DNA of 64,000 nt from Lysobacter sp036697405 (lineage in GTDB: Bacteria > Pseudomonadota > Gammaproteobacteria > Xanthomonadales > Xanthomonadaceae): contig NZ_JBAHWA010000008.1 of the NCBI RefSeq assembly GCF_036697405.1, positions 124,001-188,000 of the forward strand, written 5' to 3'. The translations under genes and the position numbers were made by a program. The notes below the pieces were generated by a model. That model had not been told where the DNA came from, searched no databases, and was given only the letters and a program-made list of their open reading frames with translations. Position 1 is the stretch's first letter. Each line of letters opens with the position of its first letter. This document shows, one piece after another, positions 1 through 8,990 of this stretch.

Positions 1-2327
1 TGGGCGACCAGGCGCTTGAGCATGGTCTCTCGGCCGAGCGCGGCGGCCAGATGCAGCGCGCTCATGCCGTGGCTGTCGCGGGTGTCCAGGGCCACGCCGA
101 TCGCGACCAGGCGGTCGACCAGGCGCGTCCAACCCAAACGCACCGCGAGCGCGAGCGTCGGGTCGCCGTTGCGCGAATGCGCGAAGGGATCGGCACCGCG
201 TTCGATCAAGTCCAGCGCGAACTGCTCCAGCCCGCGCGCGGCCTGTTCGGCGCTGGCGCAGGCGGCGAGGAAGCGCGCCAGGCCGCCGGCGCCGGCCGGC
301 GATACGCCGCGGCGCAGCAGCGCCTGCAGCGCCGGCACCGCGCTCGGGCCGCGGCCGAGCAGGGCGAACATCGGGGTGTCGCCGTGGCCGTCGCGGACCT
401 CGGCGTCGGCGCCCTGGGTGAGCAGCCAGGCGATGCGCTCGGGCGAGAGCGCGTTGTCTTCGTCGTGCAGCTGCGCGCCCAGCTCGGCCGGGGTCAGCAG
501 CTTGGCCAGTCCGCCCAGGTCGGCGGCGCGGCCTTCGCGCAGTCCGTCGCGCAGCAGACTGGCGGGCATGCGGTCGGGCAGCGGCGCATCGCCGCTGTCG
601 TCGTCGCTGACCGCGGCCGGCAGCGGATAGGCGCGGTCGAGCGCGGCCACCAGCGACCAGCGCCCGGCCTCGGCGGCGCGATCCACCGCGCGCTTGCCGA
701 GCGCATCGCGTTGTTCCGGGTCCACGCCCAGGTCGAGCAGGCGCTGCACCAGCGCCGGCGTCGCGTTATCGGCCATGCAGGCCAGCGCCAAGGCGTTGCG
801 GCCCTCGGCGTCGGTCATCGCCGCCTCGGCCGCACCGCCGCGCGGCAGGTGTTCGAGCAGGCGGTCGAGCACGCCCAGGCGCGCGCCGCGCGCGGCCTCG
901 AGCAGCGGCGTGCGGCTGCGCGCGTCGATCGCGTTGGGATCGGCGCCGGCGGCCAGCAGCACGGTCACGATGTCCAGATGGCCGGCGTAGGCGGCCTCGT
1001 GCAGGGCGCTGCGGCCGAGCGCGTCGCGCGCGTCGATCTTGGCCTTCTGCTTGAGCAGCAGGCTCACACCGGCCGGATCGTCTTCCTCGGTGCCGGCCGC
1101 GGCCAGCAACACCGGTTGGCCGCTCGTGGGTTCCGGGCGCGCGCCGCGTTCCAGCAGGAACTTGGCCAGGCGCCAGTTGCCGCTCGCGCAGGCCACGCCC
1201 AGCGGCGACTGGCCGTCGCGGTTGAGCGGGTCGAGTTCGGCCTGGGCGTCGCGCAGCAGCGCGGCCACGCCCGGATCGGAGCTGCGTGCGGCGTGGTGCA
1301 GCGGGGTATTGCCGTCGCCGTCGGCCAGGCGCGGGTCGGCACCGTTGGCCAGCAGGGTCATGACCGCGTCGGGACGGCCGTGCCAGCTGTCGCGGGTCGC
1401 GGCCAGCAGCGGGGTCATGCCGGCGGTGGCGGCATTGAGGTCGACGCCGTGCGCGATCAGCGCGCGCAGCAGGCGCAGATCGGGCAGCACCGCGGCCAGC
1501 ACCGCCAGGCTGCGCTGGTCGCGTTCGTCGATGGGCGGCGCGGCGTTGACGTCGGCGCCCAGTTCGATCAGCTCCAGTGCGCGTTCGACCCGGCCGCCGC
1601 GCGCGGCGGCGTACAGCGCCGGCTCCAGCGGCTCGCCGCTGAGCAGCGGTGCCTGGCTGGCGTCCAGCGGTTCTTCGTCGGCGACGAAATCCAACCCCGG
1701 CAACGGATCGGCCGCTTCGATCCCCTGCAGCAGCCAGTGCAGCAGCGGCGAGCCCAGGGCCAGGGCGATCGCCAGGCCCCAGCGCGCGCCGGGCGGAAGC
1801 AGGCCCGGCCAGGCCAGCACGATCACCGCCGCGGCCAGCGCCGAGACGATCGCGGCCACGCCCAGTCCGCGCCAGGCGCCGAGTTCCAGCTCGCTCAGCG
1901 CTTGCCAGTACTCGCGCAGGCCGCCGCCGTCGCGTTCGAGTTCATGCCACAGCGGCCACACCCGCCACAGGCCCAGCAGGGCGATGCCGGCGACCGTGCT
2001 CAGGCCCAGCGCCGCCATCAGCGAACCGGTCTGCAGCAGCGAGGACAGCGGCCAGGCCACCACCAGGGCCAGCGCGGCCACGCCGGCCGCCCACAGCAGG
2101 ACCAGGGTGCCGCCGTCGCGCAGCCAGACCGGACGCGGCTGCTCGGCGTCATCGCGCCAGAACCGCGCCGCCAGCGCATAGGCCGGCTGCGCCAGGGTGC
2201 CGGCGAGCGCGGCGACGGCGCCGCCGAAGCCGGTCAGCAGCGTCAGCGCCAGCCCCGCCGCCGCGGTCGCGGCCAGGCGCAGCCGAGCGTGCTTGGGGTC
2301 GGACCAGGGACTGCGGCGCTCAGGCAT
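1..2327 (-). CDS. Membrane-anchored ankyrin-repeat protein (C-terminus cut by window edge)
   Basis: The minus-strand frame runs open from an ATG at 2327 to the window edge, so at least 775 residues are seen and the end is missing. About the first 220 residues hold hydrophobic segments suggesting four or five membrane helices. After a short acidic linker the rest is a long series of ankyrin-like units with typical cores such as GNTPLHHAA, GRSALHEAAYAGH and HGMSALHLAAALG. Ankyrin repeats bind proteins; the partner cannot be told here. The start overlaps the ycgL stop by 8 bases (ATGCCTGA), so the two are probably translationally coupled. Long open frames on the plus strand over this gene are shadows caused by high GC. 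Confidence 0.85.
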   Translation of the reverse strand, partial: MPERRSPWSDPKHARLRLAATAAAGLALTLLTGFGGAVAALAGTLAQPAYALAARFWRDDAEQPRPVWLRDGGTLVLLWAAGVAALALVVAWPLSSLLQTGSLMAALGLSTVAGIALLGLWRVWPLWHELERDGGGLREYWQALSELELGAWRGLGVAAIVSALAAAVIVLAWPGLLPPGARWGLAIALALGSPLLHWLLQGIEAADPLPGLDFVADEEPLDASQAPLLSGEPLEPALYAAARGGRVERALELIELGADVNAAPPIDERDQRSLAVLAAVLPDLRLLRALIAHGVDLNAATAGMTPLLAATRDSWHGRPDAVMTLLANGADPRLADGDGNTPLHHAARSSDPGVAALLRDAQAELDPLNRDGQSPLGVACASGNWRLAKFLLERGARPEPTSGQPVLLAAAGTEEDDPAGVSLLLKQKAKIDARDALGRSALHEAAYAGHLDIVTVLLAAGADPNAIDARSRTPLLEAARGARLGVLDRLLEHLPRGGAAEAAMTDAEGRNALALACMADNATPALVQRLLDLGVDPEQRDALGKRAVDRAAEAGRWSLVAALDRAYPLPAAVSDDDSGDAPLPDRMPASLLRDGLREGRAADLGGLAKLLTPAELGAQLHDEDNALSPERIAWLLTQGADAEVRDGHGDTPMFALLGRGPSAVPALQALLRRGVSPAGAGGLARFLAACASAEQAARGLEQFALDLIERGADPFAHSRNGDPTLALAVRLGWTRLVDRLVAIGVALDTRDSHGMSALHLAAALGRETMLKRLVA

Positions 2328-2574
2328 CGGACCGCACTTCGTCGTGCCGCGGCGGGAACTGGATATGGAAGCCGCGGCTGGCGAGATTCTCGCGCACCAC
2401 CGCGCTATCGCCCCGGGCGAGCTGGCGTTCGGGCGTCAGCGCCACCTCCAGCACGAACTGCAACGCGCCCAGCTGGGTGCGCAGCGGTTCCGGCAGGCGC
2501 TCGAAGTCGTCGCGCGCGGCCAGGAAGACGTAGGTTTCGTCCTTGCGGAGGCTCTTGTAGACGTAGGCTTGCAT
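2320..2574 (-). CDS. ycgL: YcgL domain-containing protein
   Basis: This 84-residue protein begins MQAYVYKSLRKDETYVFL and continues with the FERLPEPLRTQLG region, which matches the small YcgL family of gammaproteobacteria. The family has a known fold but no firmly assigned biochemical function. In many relatives ycgL sits beside rnd (RNase D); here no rnd is adjacent and upstream lies a repeat-rich gene-free stretch. It is the first gene of a two-gene unit with the ankyrin protein, whose start codon overlaps its stop. Confidence 0.85.
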   Translation of the reverse strand: MQAYVYKSLRKDETYVFLAARDDFERLPEPLRTQLGALQFVLEVALTPERQLARGDSAVVRENLASRGFHIQFPPRHDEVRSDA

Positions 2575-2780
2575 GCGCTGGACGGCTCGGCTCCCGGTCG
2601 GATTTTAGGTGCGGGTTTATGTGACGCACAGCATACCTGCCCATCCGCGTCACGCGAACTCTGACGTTCAGCGTCAGGCGCGGGAGCGGCTGCTAGCGGC
2701 CGGGGGGCCGGAGCCAGGGGAGGCCCGGCGGCGGGGCCGTCCCGGCCCGGCCGACGACATCGCCCCGCCCCGCCATTGCC

Positions 2781-2878
<98 letters not shown>

Positions 2879-2954
2879 CCGGCATTGGAATCCATAGCCC
2901 CGCACCCACGCGAGCAACCGTAGACCCGAAGGGCGGCGCGCAGGACGCGCGCCG

Positions 2955-2988
2955 TTTTTCGAATGGACAAGGATGTCCATTCGAAAAA
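2955..2988. repeat. Perfect 15-bp inverted repeat with 4-base loop
   Basis: The arms are 2955-2969 and 2974-2988 with loop AGGA. The arms begin and end in five T or A residues, so the element could act as a bidirectional hairpin in RNA or be a dispersed palindromic repeat. No gene ends immediately beside it. Confidence 0.8.
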
Positions 2989-3070
2989 TCCCGGCGCCAG
3001 CCCCGATCTCGCAGGGGAGGTTTGGTCCCGCTAGCCCTTCTCTTTGGTTACTTTCTCTTGGGCTAGCAAG

Positions 3071-3715
3071 AGAAAGTGACCCGCACGCGCAGCGGGCGGA
3101 AGCCGTTGACCTTCGTGCCAAACGCGCAAAGGAAAGAGCAGCAGCGGATCTCCCAGCACGCCCGGCCACCGCAGTAGCCGCAGTTCGCGATCGCGGCTCA
3201 CGCCGCTCCCACAGAAAGCTAGCCCGTTCGGAACCTGCGACGTGGCTGGAATTCGCGGTCGCGGCTTGCGCCGCTCCTACAGGGAGCCTGGGCGAGAGAA
3301 AGTGACCCGCCCAGCAGGCGAAAGCCGTTGACCTTCGTGCCAGCCATGCAGAGCAAAAGCAACGGCGAATCTCCCGACGCGCCCGGCCAGCGCCGTAGCC
3401 GAAGTTCGCGATCGCGGCTCACACCGCTCCCACAGAAAGCCAGTCCGTTCGGAACCTGCGACGTGGCTGGAATTCGCGGTCGCGGCTCGCGCCGCTCCTA
3501 CAGGGAGTCTGGGCGAGAGAAAGTGACCCGCACGCGCAGCGGGCGGAAGCCGTTGACCTTCGTGCCAAACGCGCAAAGAAAGAGCAGCAGCGGATCTCCC
3601 AGCACGCCCAGCCACCGCAGTAGCCGCAGTTCGCGATCGCGGCTCACGCCGCTCCCACAGAAAGCCAGCCCGTTCGGAACCAGCGACGTGGCTGGAGTTC
3701 GCGATCGCGGCTTAT
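3071..3715. repeat. Tandem array of three ~223-bp units
   Basis: Unit starts at 3071, 3297 and 3518 share AGAAAGTGACCCGC. Each unit then carries a segment ending in GCCGTTGACCTTCGTGCCA, a first palindromic repeat (TTCGCGATCGCGGCTCAC followed by CGCTCCCACAG), a GACGTGGCTGGA block, and, in units 1 and 2, a second palindrome in the form CGCTCCTACAGGGAG. Units 1 and 2 are 226 and 221 bp; unit 3 decays near 3715. Units 1 and 3 are nearly identical while unit 2 has diverged. The palindromes belong to the family also found at 50390-50458 and 63651-63760. Confidence 0.85.
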
Positions 3716-3831
3716 GACCGAAGGAAATCCCGGTGGGACGCCGCTCCCACGGAAAGCAGGCTCAACCCGAGCCAACGGCGTGGCCGTAGTTCGCGGTCAC
3801 GGCCCGCGCCGCACTTACCGAAAGCGGCACC

Positions 3832-4839
3832 TCAGTGATACCCCGCATCCGCCGCGATCTTGCCCTTGAACACGTTGTAGGACCAATAGGTATAGCCCAG
3901 GATCGCCGGCAGCAGAATCGCCAGACCGACCAGCACGAACCCCTGCGACGACGGCGGCGAGGCCGCGTCCCAGATCGTCAGCCCCGGCGGCACGATGTTC
4001 GGCCAGATGCCCAGCACCAGCCCCGCGAAGCCGAGTACGAAGAAGCACAGCGTCAGCACGAACGGCGCCAGGTCGCGGCCCTCGCGCATCGCCGCGCGCC
4101 ACAGCGCGAACGCGTTGACCAGCACCAGCAAGGGCACTGGCGACAGCCACAGGAAGTTCGCGCCGTCGAACCAGCGCGCCATGATCCGCGAGTCCAGGAA
4201 CGGCAACCAGGCGCTGACCAGCCCCATGAACACCACCACCACCAGCACCAACGGCCGGGTCAGGTTGCGCGCGATCTGTTGCATGCGGCCCTCGGTCTTC
4301 AGGATCAGCCAGGTCGAGCCCAGCAGCGCGTAACCGAACACCACCGCCGCGCCGGTCAGCATCGAGAACGGGCTGAACCAGCCGAACACGCCGCCGACGT
4401 ACTTGCCGCCCTGCAGCGGCATGCCTTCGACCAGGGCGCCCAGGATCACGCCCTGCGCGAACGCGCACAGCAGCGAGCCCAGCGCGAACGCCGCGCCCCA
4501 GGCCGGCTTGGAGCGGTGCGCCTTGAAGCGGAATTCGAAGGCGACGCCGCGGAACACCAGCGCGATCAGCATCAGCAATACCGGCAGGTACAGCGCCGAC
4601 AGCACCACCGCGTAGGCCTTGGGAAACGCGGCCAGCAAGCCCGCGCCGCCCAGCACCAGCCAGGTCTCGTTGCCGTCCCAGATCGGCGCGGCGGTGTTCA
4701 TCATGTGATCGAGCTGGCCCTCGTTCTCGGCGAACGGCGCCAGGATGCCCAGGCCGAGCACGAAGCCGTCCAGCAGCACGTACATCAGCACGCCGAAACC
4801 GATCACGCCGAACCATGCGATTGGCAGCCAGTATTCCAT
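3832..4839 (-). CDS. cydB: Cytochrome bd-type quinol oxidase subunit II
   Basis: The 335-residue product starts MEYWLPIAWFGVIGFGVLMYVLLDGFVLGLG, with the N-terminal CydB signature including the D-G-F of the first helix and the later WDGNETWLV motif. It is a multi-helix inner-membrane subunit that pairs with CydA to oxidise quinol and reduce oxygen to water. The start ATG at 4839 is chosen because the alignment to CydB begins here, although the frame stays open upstream into cydA. It follows cydA by 71 bases. I saw no cydX-like small gene after it. The short Q-loop of the partner CydA suggests the cyanide-insensitive (CioAB) subclass. Confidence 0.96.
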   Translation of the reverse strand: MEYWLPIAWFGVIGFGVLMYVLLDGFVLGLGILAPFAENEGQLDHMMNTAAPIWDGNETWLVLGGAGLLAAFPKAYAVVLSALYLPVLLMLIALVFRGVAFEFRFKAHRSKPAWGAAFALGSLLCAFAQGVILGALVEGMPLQGGKYVGGVFGWFSPFSMLTGAAVVFGYALLGSTWLILKTEGRMQQIARNLTRPLVLVVVVFMGLVSAWLPFLDSRIMARWFDGANFLWLSPVPLLVLVNAFALWRAAMREGRDLAPFVLTLCFFVLGFAGLVLGIWPNIVPPGLTIWDAASPPSSQGFVLVGLAILLPAILGYTYWSYNVFKGKIAADAGYH

Positions 4840-4910
4840 CGTCCACCACCTTCTGTGTCGCACCCGCCGCGGCGGGACTGTCGTGATGCGCGCGGGCCGC
4901 GCGCAAGCGA

Positions 4911-6323
4911 TCACGCCTGGGTTTCGGCCGGTTCGTCCGGCACCGACAACGGCCGCGCCGCGGTCTTCTCGCCTTTTCCTGGACGAGGCGCGGGCTCGTG
5001 CGGATGCGGGCCCTTGCGGATCAGCTTGCGCAGATAACCGATGCCGGCGCCGAACACGGTCAGATAGGCCACCGCGAACACGATCAGCGAGGTCATCACG
5101 CCGCCGCCGTCGATCGCGCTGACCGCGTCGGCGGTGCGCAGCAGGCCGTAGATCACGTACGGCTGGCGCCCGATCTCGACCACGTACCAGCCGGCCAGGA
5201 TCGCGACGAAGCCGCTCAGGCTCATCGCCCGCCAGCCGTTCAAGACCCAGCGCCCGAAGCCGCGGCCTTCGAACAGCTGCTTGCGCTTCCATGCCCACAG
5301 CGAGGCCAACACCAGCAGCAGCATCGCCAGGCCCAGGCCGACCATGACGCGGAAAGCGTAGAACACCGGCTTCACCGGCGGCCGCTCTTCCGGCGGCACC
5401 GACTTCAAGGGCTGGATCTCGCCGTCCAGGCTGTGGGTCAGGATCAGGCTGCCCAGCTTCGGGATCGCGACCTCGTAATCGTTGCGCTCGGCTTTCTCGT
5501 TGGGCACCGCGAACAGCACCAGCGGCACGCCCTCGCCCTGGGGCTTGGCCTGCCAATGCGCTTCCATCGCCGCGACCTTGATCGGTTGATGCTCGCGCGC
5601 GTTGAGACCGTGCAGATCGCCCACGTACACCTGGGTCGGCACCGTGATCGCGGCGAACACCACCGCCGCCTTCAGCATCCGCTTGGCCGCGTCGACGTGT
5701 ACGCCGCGACGCAGGTAGCCCGCGCTGACGCCGCCGATCAGGAAACAGGTGGTGATGAAGGCCGCCAGCACCATGTGCGCCAGGCGATACGGGAAGGAGG
5801 GATTGAAGACGATCGCCCACCAGCTGTCGGGCTCGAACACGCCCTCGACGATCTTGTAGCCGGCCGGCGTCTGCATCCAGCTGTTGGCCGAGATGATCCA
5901 GAACGTCGAGATCAAGGTGCCCAGCGCGACCATGCAGGTGGCCAGGAAATGCATCTTCTCCTCGACCCGGCTCCAGCCGAACAGCATCACGCCCAGGAAG
6001 GTCGCCTCCAGGAAGAACGCGGTCAGCACTTCGTAGGACAACAACGGACCGAGGATGTTGCCGGCCTGTTCGCTGAGCACGGCCCAGTTGGTGCCGAACT
6101 GGAAGCTCATGACGATACCGGACACCACGCCCATGCCGAAGGAGACGGCGAAGATCTTGGTCCAGAAGAAGAACAGGTCGCGCCAGACGGTGTCGCGCGT
6201 GCGCAGCCAGCGCCATTCCACGAAGGCCAGCCAGCTCGCCAGGCCGATGGTGAAGGCCGGGAACAGGATGTGGAACGAGATCACGAACCCGAACTGGATG
6301 CGCGACAGCATCAAAGCGTCCAC
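4911..6323 (-). CDS. cydA: Cytochrome bd-type quinol oxidase subunit I (CioA-like)
   Basis: A 470-residue protein beginning MDALMLSRIQFGFVISFHI. His18 in the FHILFP context is the expected heme b595 ligand, and YRLAHM carries the expected heme b558 His. The GRQPYVIYG motif near the C-terminus is a CydA hallmark. At 470 residues with a compact periplasmic Q-loop region it resembles the cyanide-insensitive CioA group rather than the longer E. coli CydA. The last 30 or so residues form a polar Pro/Lys-rich tail. AGGAGT precedes the ATG at good spacing. It is first in the cydAB operon and divergent from the S9 peptidase gene. Confidence 0.96.
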   Translation of the reverse strand: MDALMLSRIQFGFVISFHILFPAFTIGLASWLAFVEWRWLRTRDTVWRDLFFFWTKIFAVSFGMGVVSGIVMSFQFGTNWAVLSEQAGNILGPLLSYEVLTAFFLEATFLGVMLFGWSRVEEKMHFLATCMVALGTLISTFWIISANSWMQTPAGYKIVEGVFEPDSWWAIVFNPSFPYRLAHMVLAAFITTCFLIGGVSAGYLRRGVHVDAAKRMLKAAVVFAAITVPTQVYVGDLHGLNAREHQPIKVAAMEAHWQAKPQGEGVPLVLFAVPNEKAERNDYEVAIPKLGSLILTHSLDGEIQPLKSVPPEERPPVKPVFYAFRVMVGLGLAMLLLVLASLWAWKRKQLFEGRGFGRWVLNGWRAMSLSGFVAILAGWYVVEIGRQPYVIYGLLRTADAVSAIDGGGVMTSLIVFAVAYLTVFGAGIGYLRKLIRKGPHPHEPAPRPGKGEKTAARPLSVPDEPAETQA

Positions 6324-6493
6324 GGCACGACTCCTGTCATATCCCGCAATTCCAGCGGGACTTCAGATTCGCAGGGCCATTGTGCGCCGCGTCATCGGAC
6401 CGGTAAAGCACCGTGACGCATGGCCCAATCGCGCAAACTATTGAGGCTGCTACCCTGCGTCACTGCCAAACTAGCCTAAAACCAGGTCCGCCG

Positions 6494-8884
6494 ATGCGCC
6501 TCGTTCCGAACGCCTTGACCCTGTCGCTGGTCGCGCTGCTGCTCGCCCCCAGCGCCTATGCCCAAACCCCGATTACGCTCGCCCAAACCATGGCCGACCC
6601 CGACTGGATCGGTCCGCCGGTGGAACAGGCGTGGTGGGCCTGGGACGGCCAGCGCGTGCAGTACCAGCTCAAGCGCGAAGGCGCGACCGTGCGCGATACC
6701 TGGCAGCAGGGCGCCGGCGCGAACGCGGTGGCGGCGAAGATCGACGGCGCCGCGCGCGCCGACCTCGACGCCGCGCAACCGGTGTACGACGCGCAGCGCG
6801 CGCGCATGGCTTTCGTGCGCAACGGCGACGTGTTCGTGCGCGACCTGCGCAGCGGCGCGCTGACCCAGGTCACGCGCAGCAACGACAAGGAGTCGCGGCC
6901 GCAATGGAGCCACGACGGCAAGCTCGTGTTCCGCGTCGACAACAGCTGGTACCTGTGGCGCGCCGGCCAGGGCGTGAGCCAGGCCGCGCTGCTCAAGGCC
7001 GAGAACGATCCGGCCAAGCCGCCGAAGGCCGACGATCTGCGCGATCGCCAGCTGGCGACCATCCGCACGCTCAAGGACGATCGCGACAAGCGCGAGGCCG
7101 CGCGCGAACAGGACGAAGCCTGGCGCCGCGCCGACAACAGCCGCGCGCCGGCGCCGGTCTACCTGGGCAGCGACGTCGAGATCGCCGACAGCGCGCTCTC
7201 GCCCGACGGCCGCTGGATGCTCGCGGTCACCCAGGCCAAGGGCGCCGACGCCGGCCAGAGCGGCAAGATGCCCAAGTACGTGACCGAGTCGGGCTACGAG
7301 GAATTCGAGGAAGTGCGCACCCGCGTCGGCCGCAACGCGCCGCTGCCGCAGAAGCTGTGGCTGATAGACGTGGCCGCCGGCAAGACCAGCGAGCTCAAGT
7401 TCGATCGCCTGCCCGGCATCGGCGAGGACCCGTTGGCGGCGCTGCGCAAGGCGGCCAACAAGGAGCCGCTCAAGGGCGATCGCGCGGTGCGGATCGAGAG
7501 CGACGGCGACGGCAGCGGCCCGGCGATCCGCTGGAGCGACGACGGCCGCCAGGTTGCGGTGCTGGTGCGCGCGATCGACAACAAGGACCGCTGGCTGACC
7601 ACGGTCGACCTGGCCAAGGCCGCGCTGGTGGTTCGCAACCGCGGCAACGACCCGGCCTGGGTCGGTTGGAACAGCAGCGACTTCGGCTGGCTGCCGGCGG
7701 CCGGCAACGGCGAGGCCGCGCTGTGGTGGCTGTCCGAGCAGAGCGGCTACGCGCACCTGTACGTCGGCGAAGGCAACGGTGGTGCGCGCGCGCTCACCTC
7801 CGGGCGCTGGGAAGTGTCCTCGCCGCAGCCCAGTGCCGACGGCCGCGGCTTCTACTTCGTCTGCAACCGCAAGTGGCCGGGCGACTACGAAGTCTGCGCG
7901 GTCGATCGCAACGGCGGCGCGGTGCGCGAAGTCACCGCGCTCGACGGCGTCGAGGATTTCGCGCTCTCGCCCGACGGCAAGCGTTTGCTGCTGCGCTACT
8001 CCTCCAGCTACATGCCGGCGCAGCTGGCGGTGATCGGCAGCGATGGCGAGGGCCTGGCCAAGCTCACCGACACCCGCAAGCCCGAGTTCAAGAATCGCGA
8101 ATGGATCCAGCCCGAATACGTGCAGGTGCCGTCCAAGCATGGCGCCGGCACGATCTGGGGCAAGTTCTACGGCCCGAAGAATTACGAGCCGGGCAAGAAG
8201 TACCCGATCGTGATGTTCGTGCACGGCGCCGGCTATCTGCAGAACGTCACCGCGCGCTATCCCAATTACTTCCGCGAACAGATGTTCCACAACCTGCTGG
8301 TCCAGCAGGGCTATGTGGTGCTGGACCTGGACTACCGCGCCAGCGCCGGCCTGGGCCGCGACTGGCGTACCGCGATCTACCGCCAGATGGGACACCCGGA
8401 ACTCGAGGACTATCTGGACGGCCGCGATTGGCTGATCGCCAACAAGCAGGGCGACGGCGACCGCGCCGGCATCTACGGCGGCTCTTACGGCGGCTTCATG
8501 ACCTTCATGGCGCTGTTCCGCGAGCCCGGCAAGTTCAAGGCCGGCGCCGCGCTGCGCCCGGTCACCGACTGGTCGCAGTACAACCACGAGTACACCTCCA
8601 ACATCCTCAACACGCCCGAGCTGGATCCGGAGGCCTACAAGAAGTCCTCGCCGATCGAATACGCCCAAGGCCTGCAGGACCACCTGCTGATCGCCCACGG
8701 CATGATCGACGACAACGTGTTCTTCAAGGACTCGGTGATGCTGTCGCAGCGCCTGATCGAGCTGCGCAAGGACAAGTGGGAACTCGCGCCCTACCCGATG
8801 GAGCGGCACGGCTTCACCCACCCGGACAGCTGGTACGACGAGTACCGGCGCATCTACGAACTGTTCGAACGTACCTTGAAGTGA
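6494..8884 (+). CDS. Secreted S9-family prolyl oligopeptidase-type peptidase
   Basis: The 796-residue product starts with a clear signal peptide (MRLVPNALTLSLVALLLAPSAYAQ), which fixes the start at 6494 rather than the longer open frame. Residues about 100-560 form a WD/PD40-like propeller with repeated SPDG units. The C-terminal alpha/beta hydrolase domain has the nucleophile in GGSYGGFM (Ser664), an acid in HGMIDDN (Asp739 or 740) and the catalytic His772 in ERHGFTH. Such enzymes trim peptides in the periplasm or outside the cell, often after proline or alanine. It is a single gene, divergent from cydAB. Confidence 0.93.
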   Translation: MRLVPNALTLSLVALLLAPSAYAQTPITLAQTMADPDWIGPPVEQAWWAWDGQRVQYQLKREGATVRDTWQQGAGANAVAAKIDGAARADLDAAQPVYDAQRARMAFVRNGDVFVRDLRSGALTQVTRSNDKESRPQWSHDGKLVFRVDNSWYLWRAGQGVSQAALLKAENDPAKPPKADDLRDRQLATIRTLKDDRDKREAAREQDEAWRRADNSRAPAPVYLGSDVEIADSALSPDGRWMLAVTQAKGADAGQSGKMPKYVTESGYEEFEEVRTRVGRNAPLPQKLWLIDVAAGKTSELKFDRLPGIGEDPLAALRKAANKEPLKGDRAVRIESDGDGSGPAIRWSDDGRQVAVLVRAIDNKDRWLTTVDLAKAALVVRNRGNDPAWVGWNSSDFGWLPAAGNGEAALWWLSEQSGYAHLYVGEGNGGARALTSGRWEVSSPQPSADGRGFYFVCNRKWPGDYEVCAVDRNGGAVREVTALDGVEDFALSPDGKRLLLRYSSSYMPAQLAVIGSDGEGLAKLTDTRKPEFKNREWIQPEYVQVPSKHGAGTIWGKFYGPKNYEPGKKYPIVMFVHGAGYLQNVTARYPNYFREQMFHNLLVQQGYVVLDLDYRASAGLGRDWRTAIYRQMGHPELEDYLDGRDWLIANKQGDGDRAGIYGGSYGGFMTFMALFREPGKFKAGAALRPVTDWSQYNHEYTSNILNTPELDPEAYKKSSPIEYAQGLQDHLLIAHGMIDDNVFFKDSVMLSQRLIELRKDKWELAPYPMERHGFTHPDSWYDEYRRIYELFERTLK

Positions 8885-8891
8885 GGCGCCT

Positions 8892-8919
8892 GGGGGCGCA
8901 CGGCGAGACCGTGCCCCCC
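8892..8919 (+). terminator. GC hairpin after the S9 peptidase gene
   Basis: Arms at 8892-8903 and 8909-8919 pair with one bulged C around loop CGAGA. It sits 8 bases after the stop codon, but no T-run follows, so it may be an RNA-stabilising hairpin rather than a true intrinsic terminator. Confidence 0.35.
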
Positions 8920-8990
8920 GCCGGTTGATCGGCACCCGGCCCGCCACCGGCGCGGCCGCGCCGCGCCGCGCAATCGGTATCGTCGCCGCC

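Noticed and set aside
51..2624. 857-codon open frame on the plus strand
   Set aside because: It is antisense to the ankyrin gene, Gln/Arg/Ala-rich and without motifs; a high-GC shadow frame.
3071..3715. CRISPR array
   Set aside because: The period is about 223 bp, and both repeat and spacer parts are shared between units; no cas genes are nearby.
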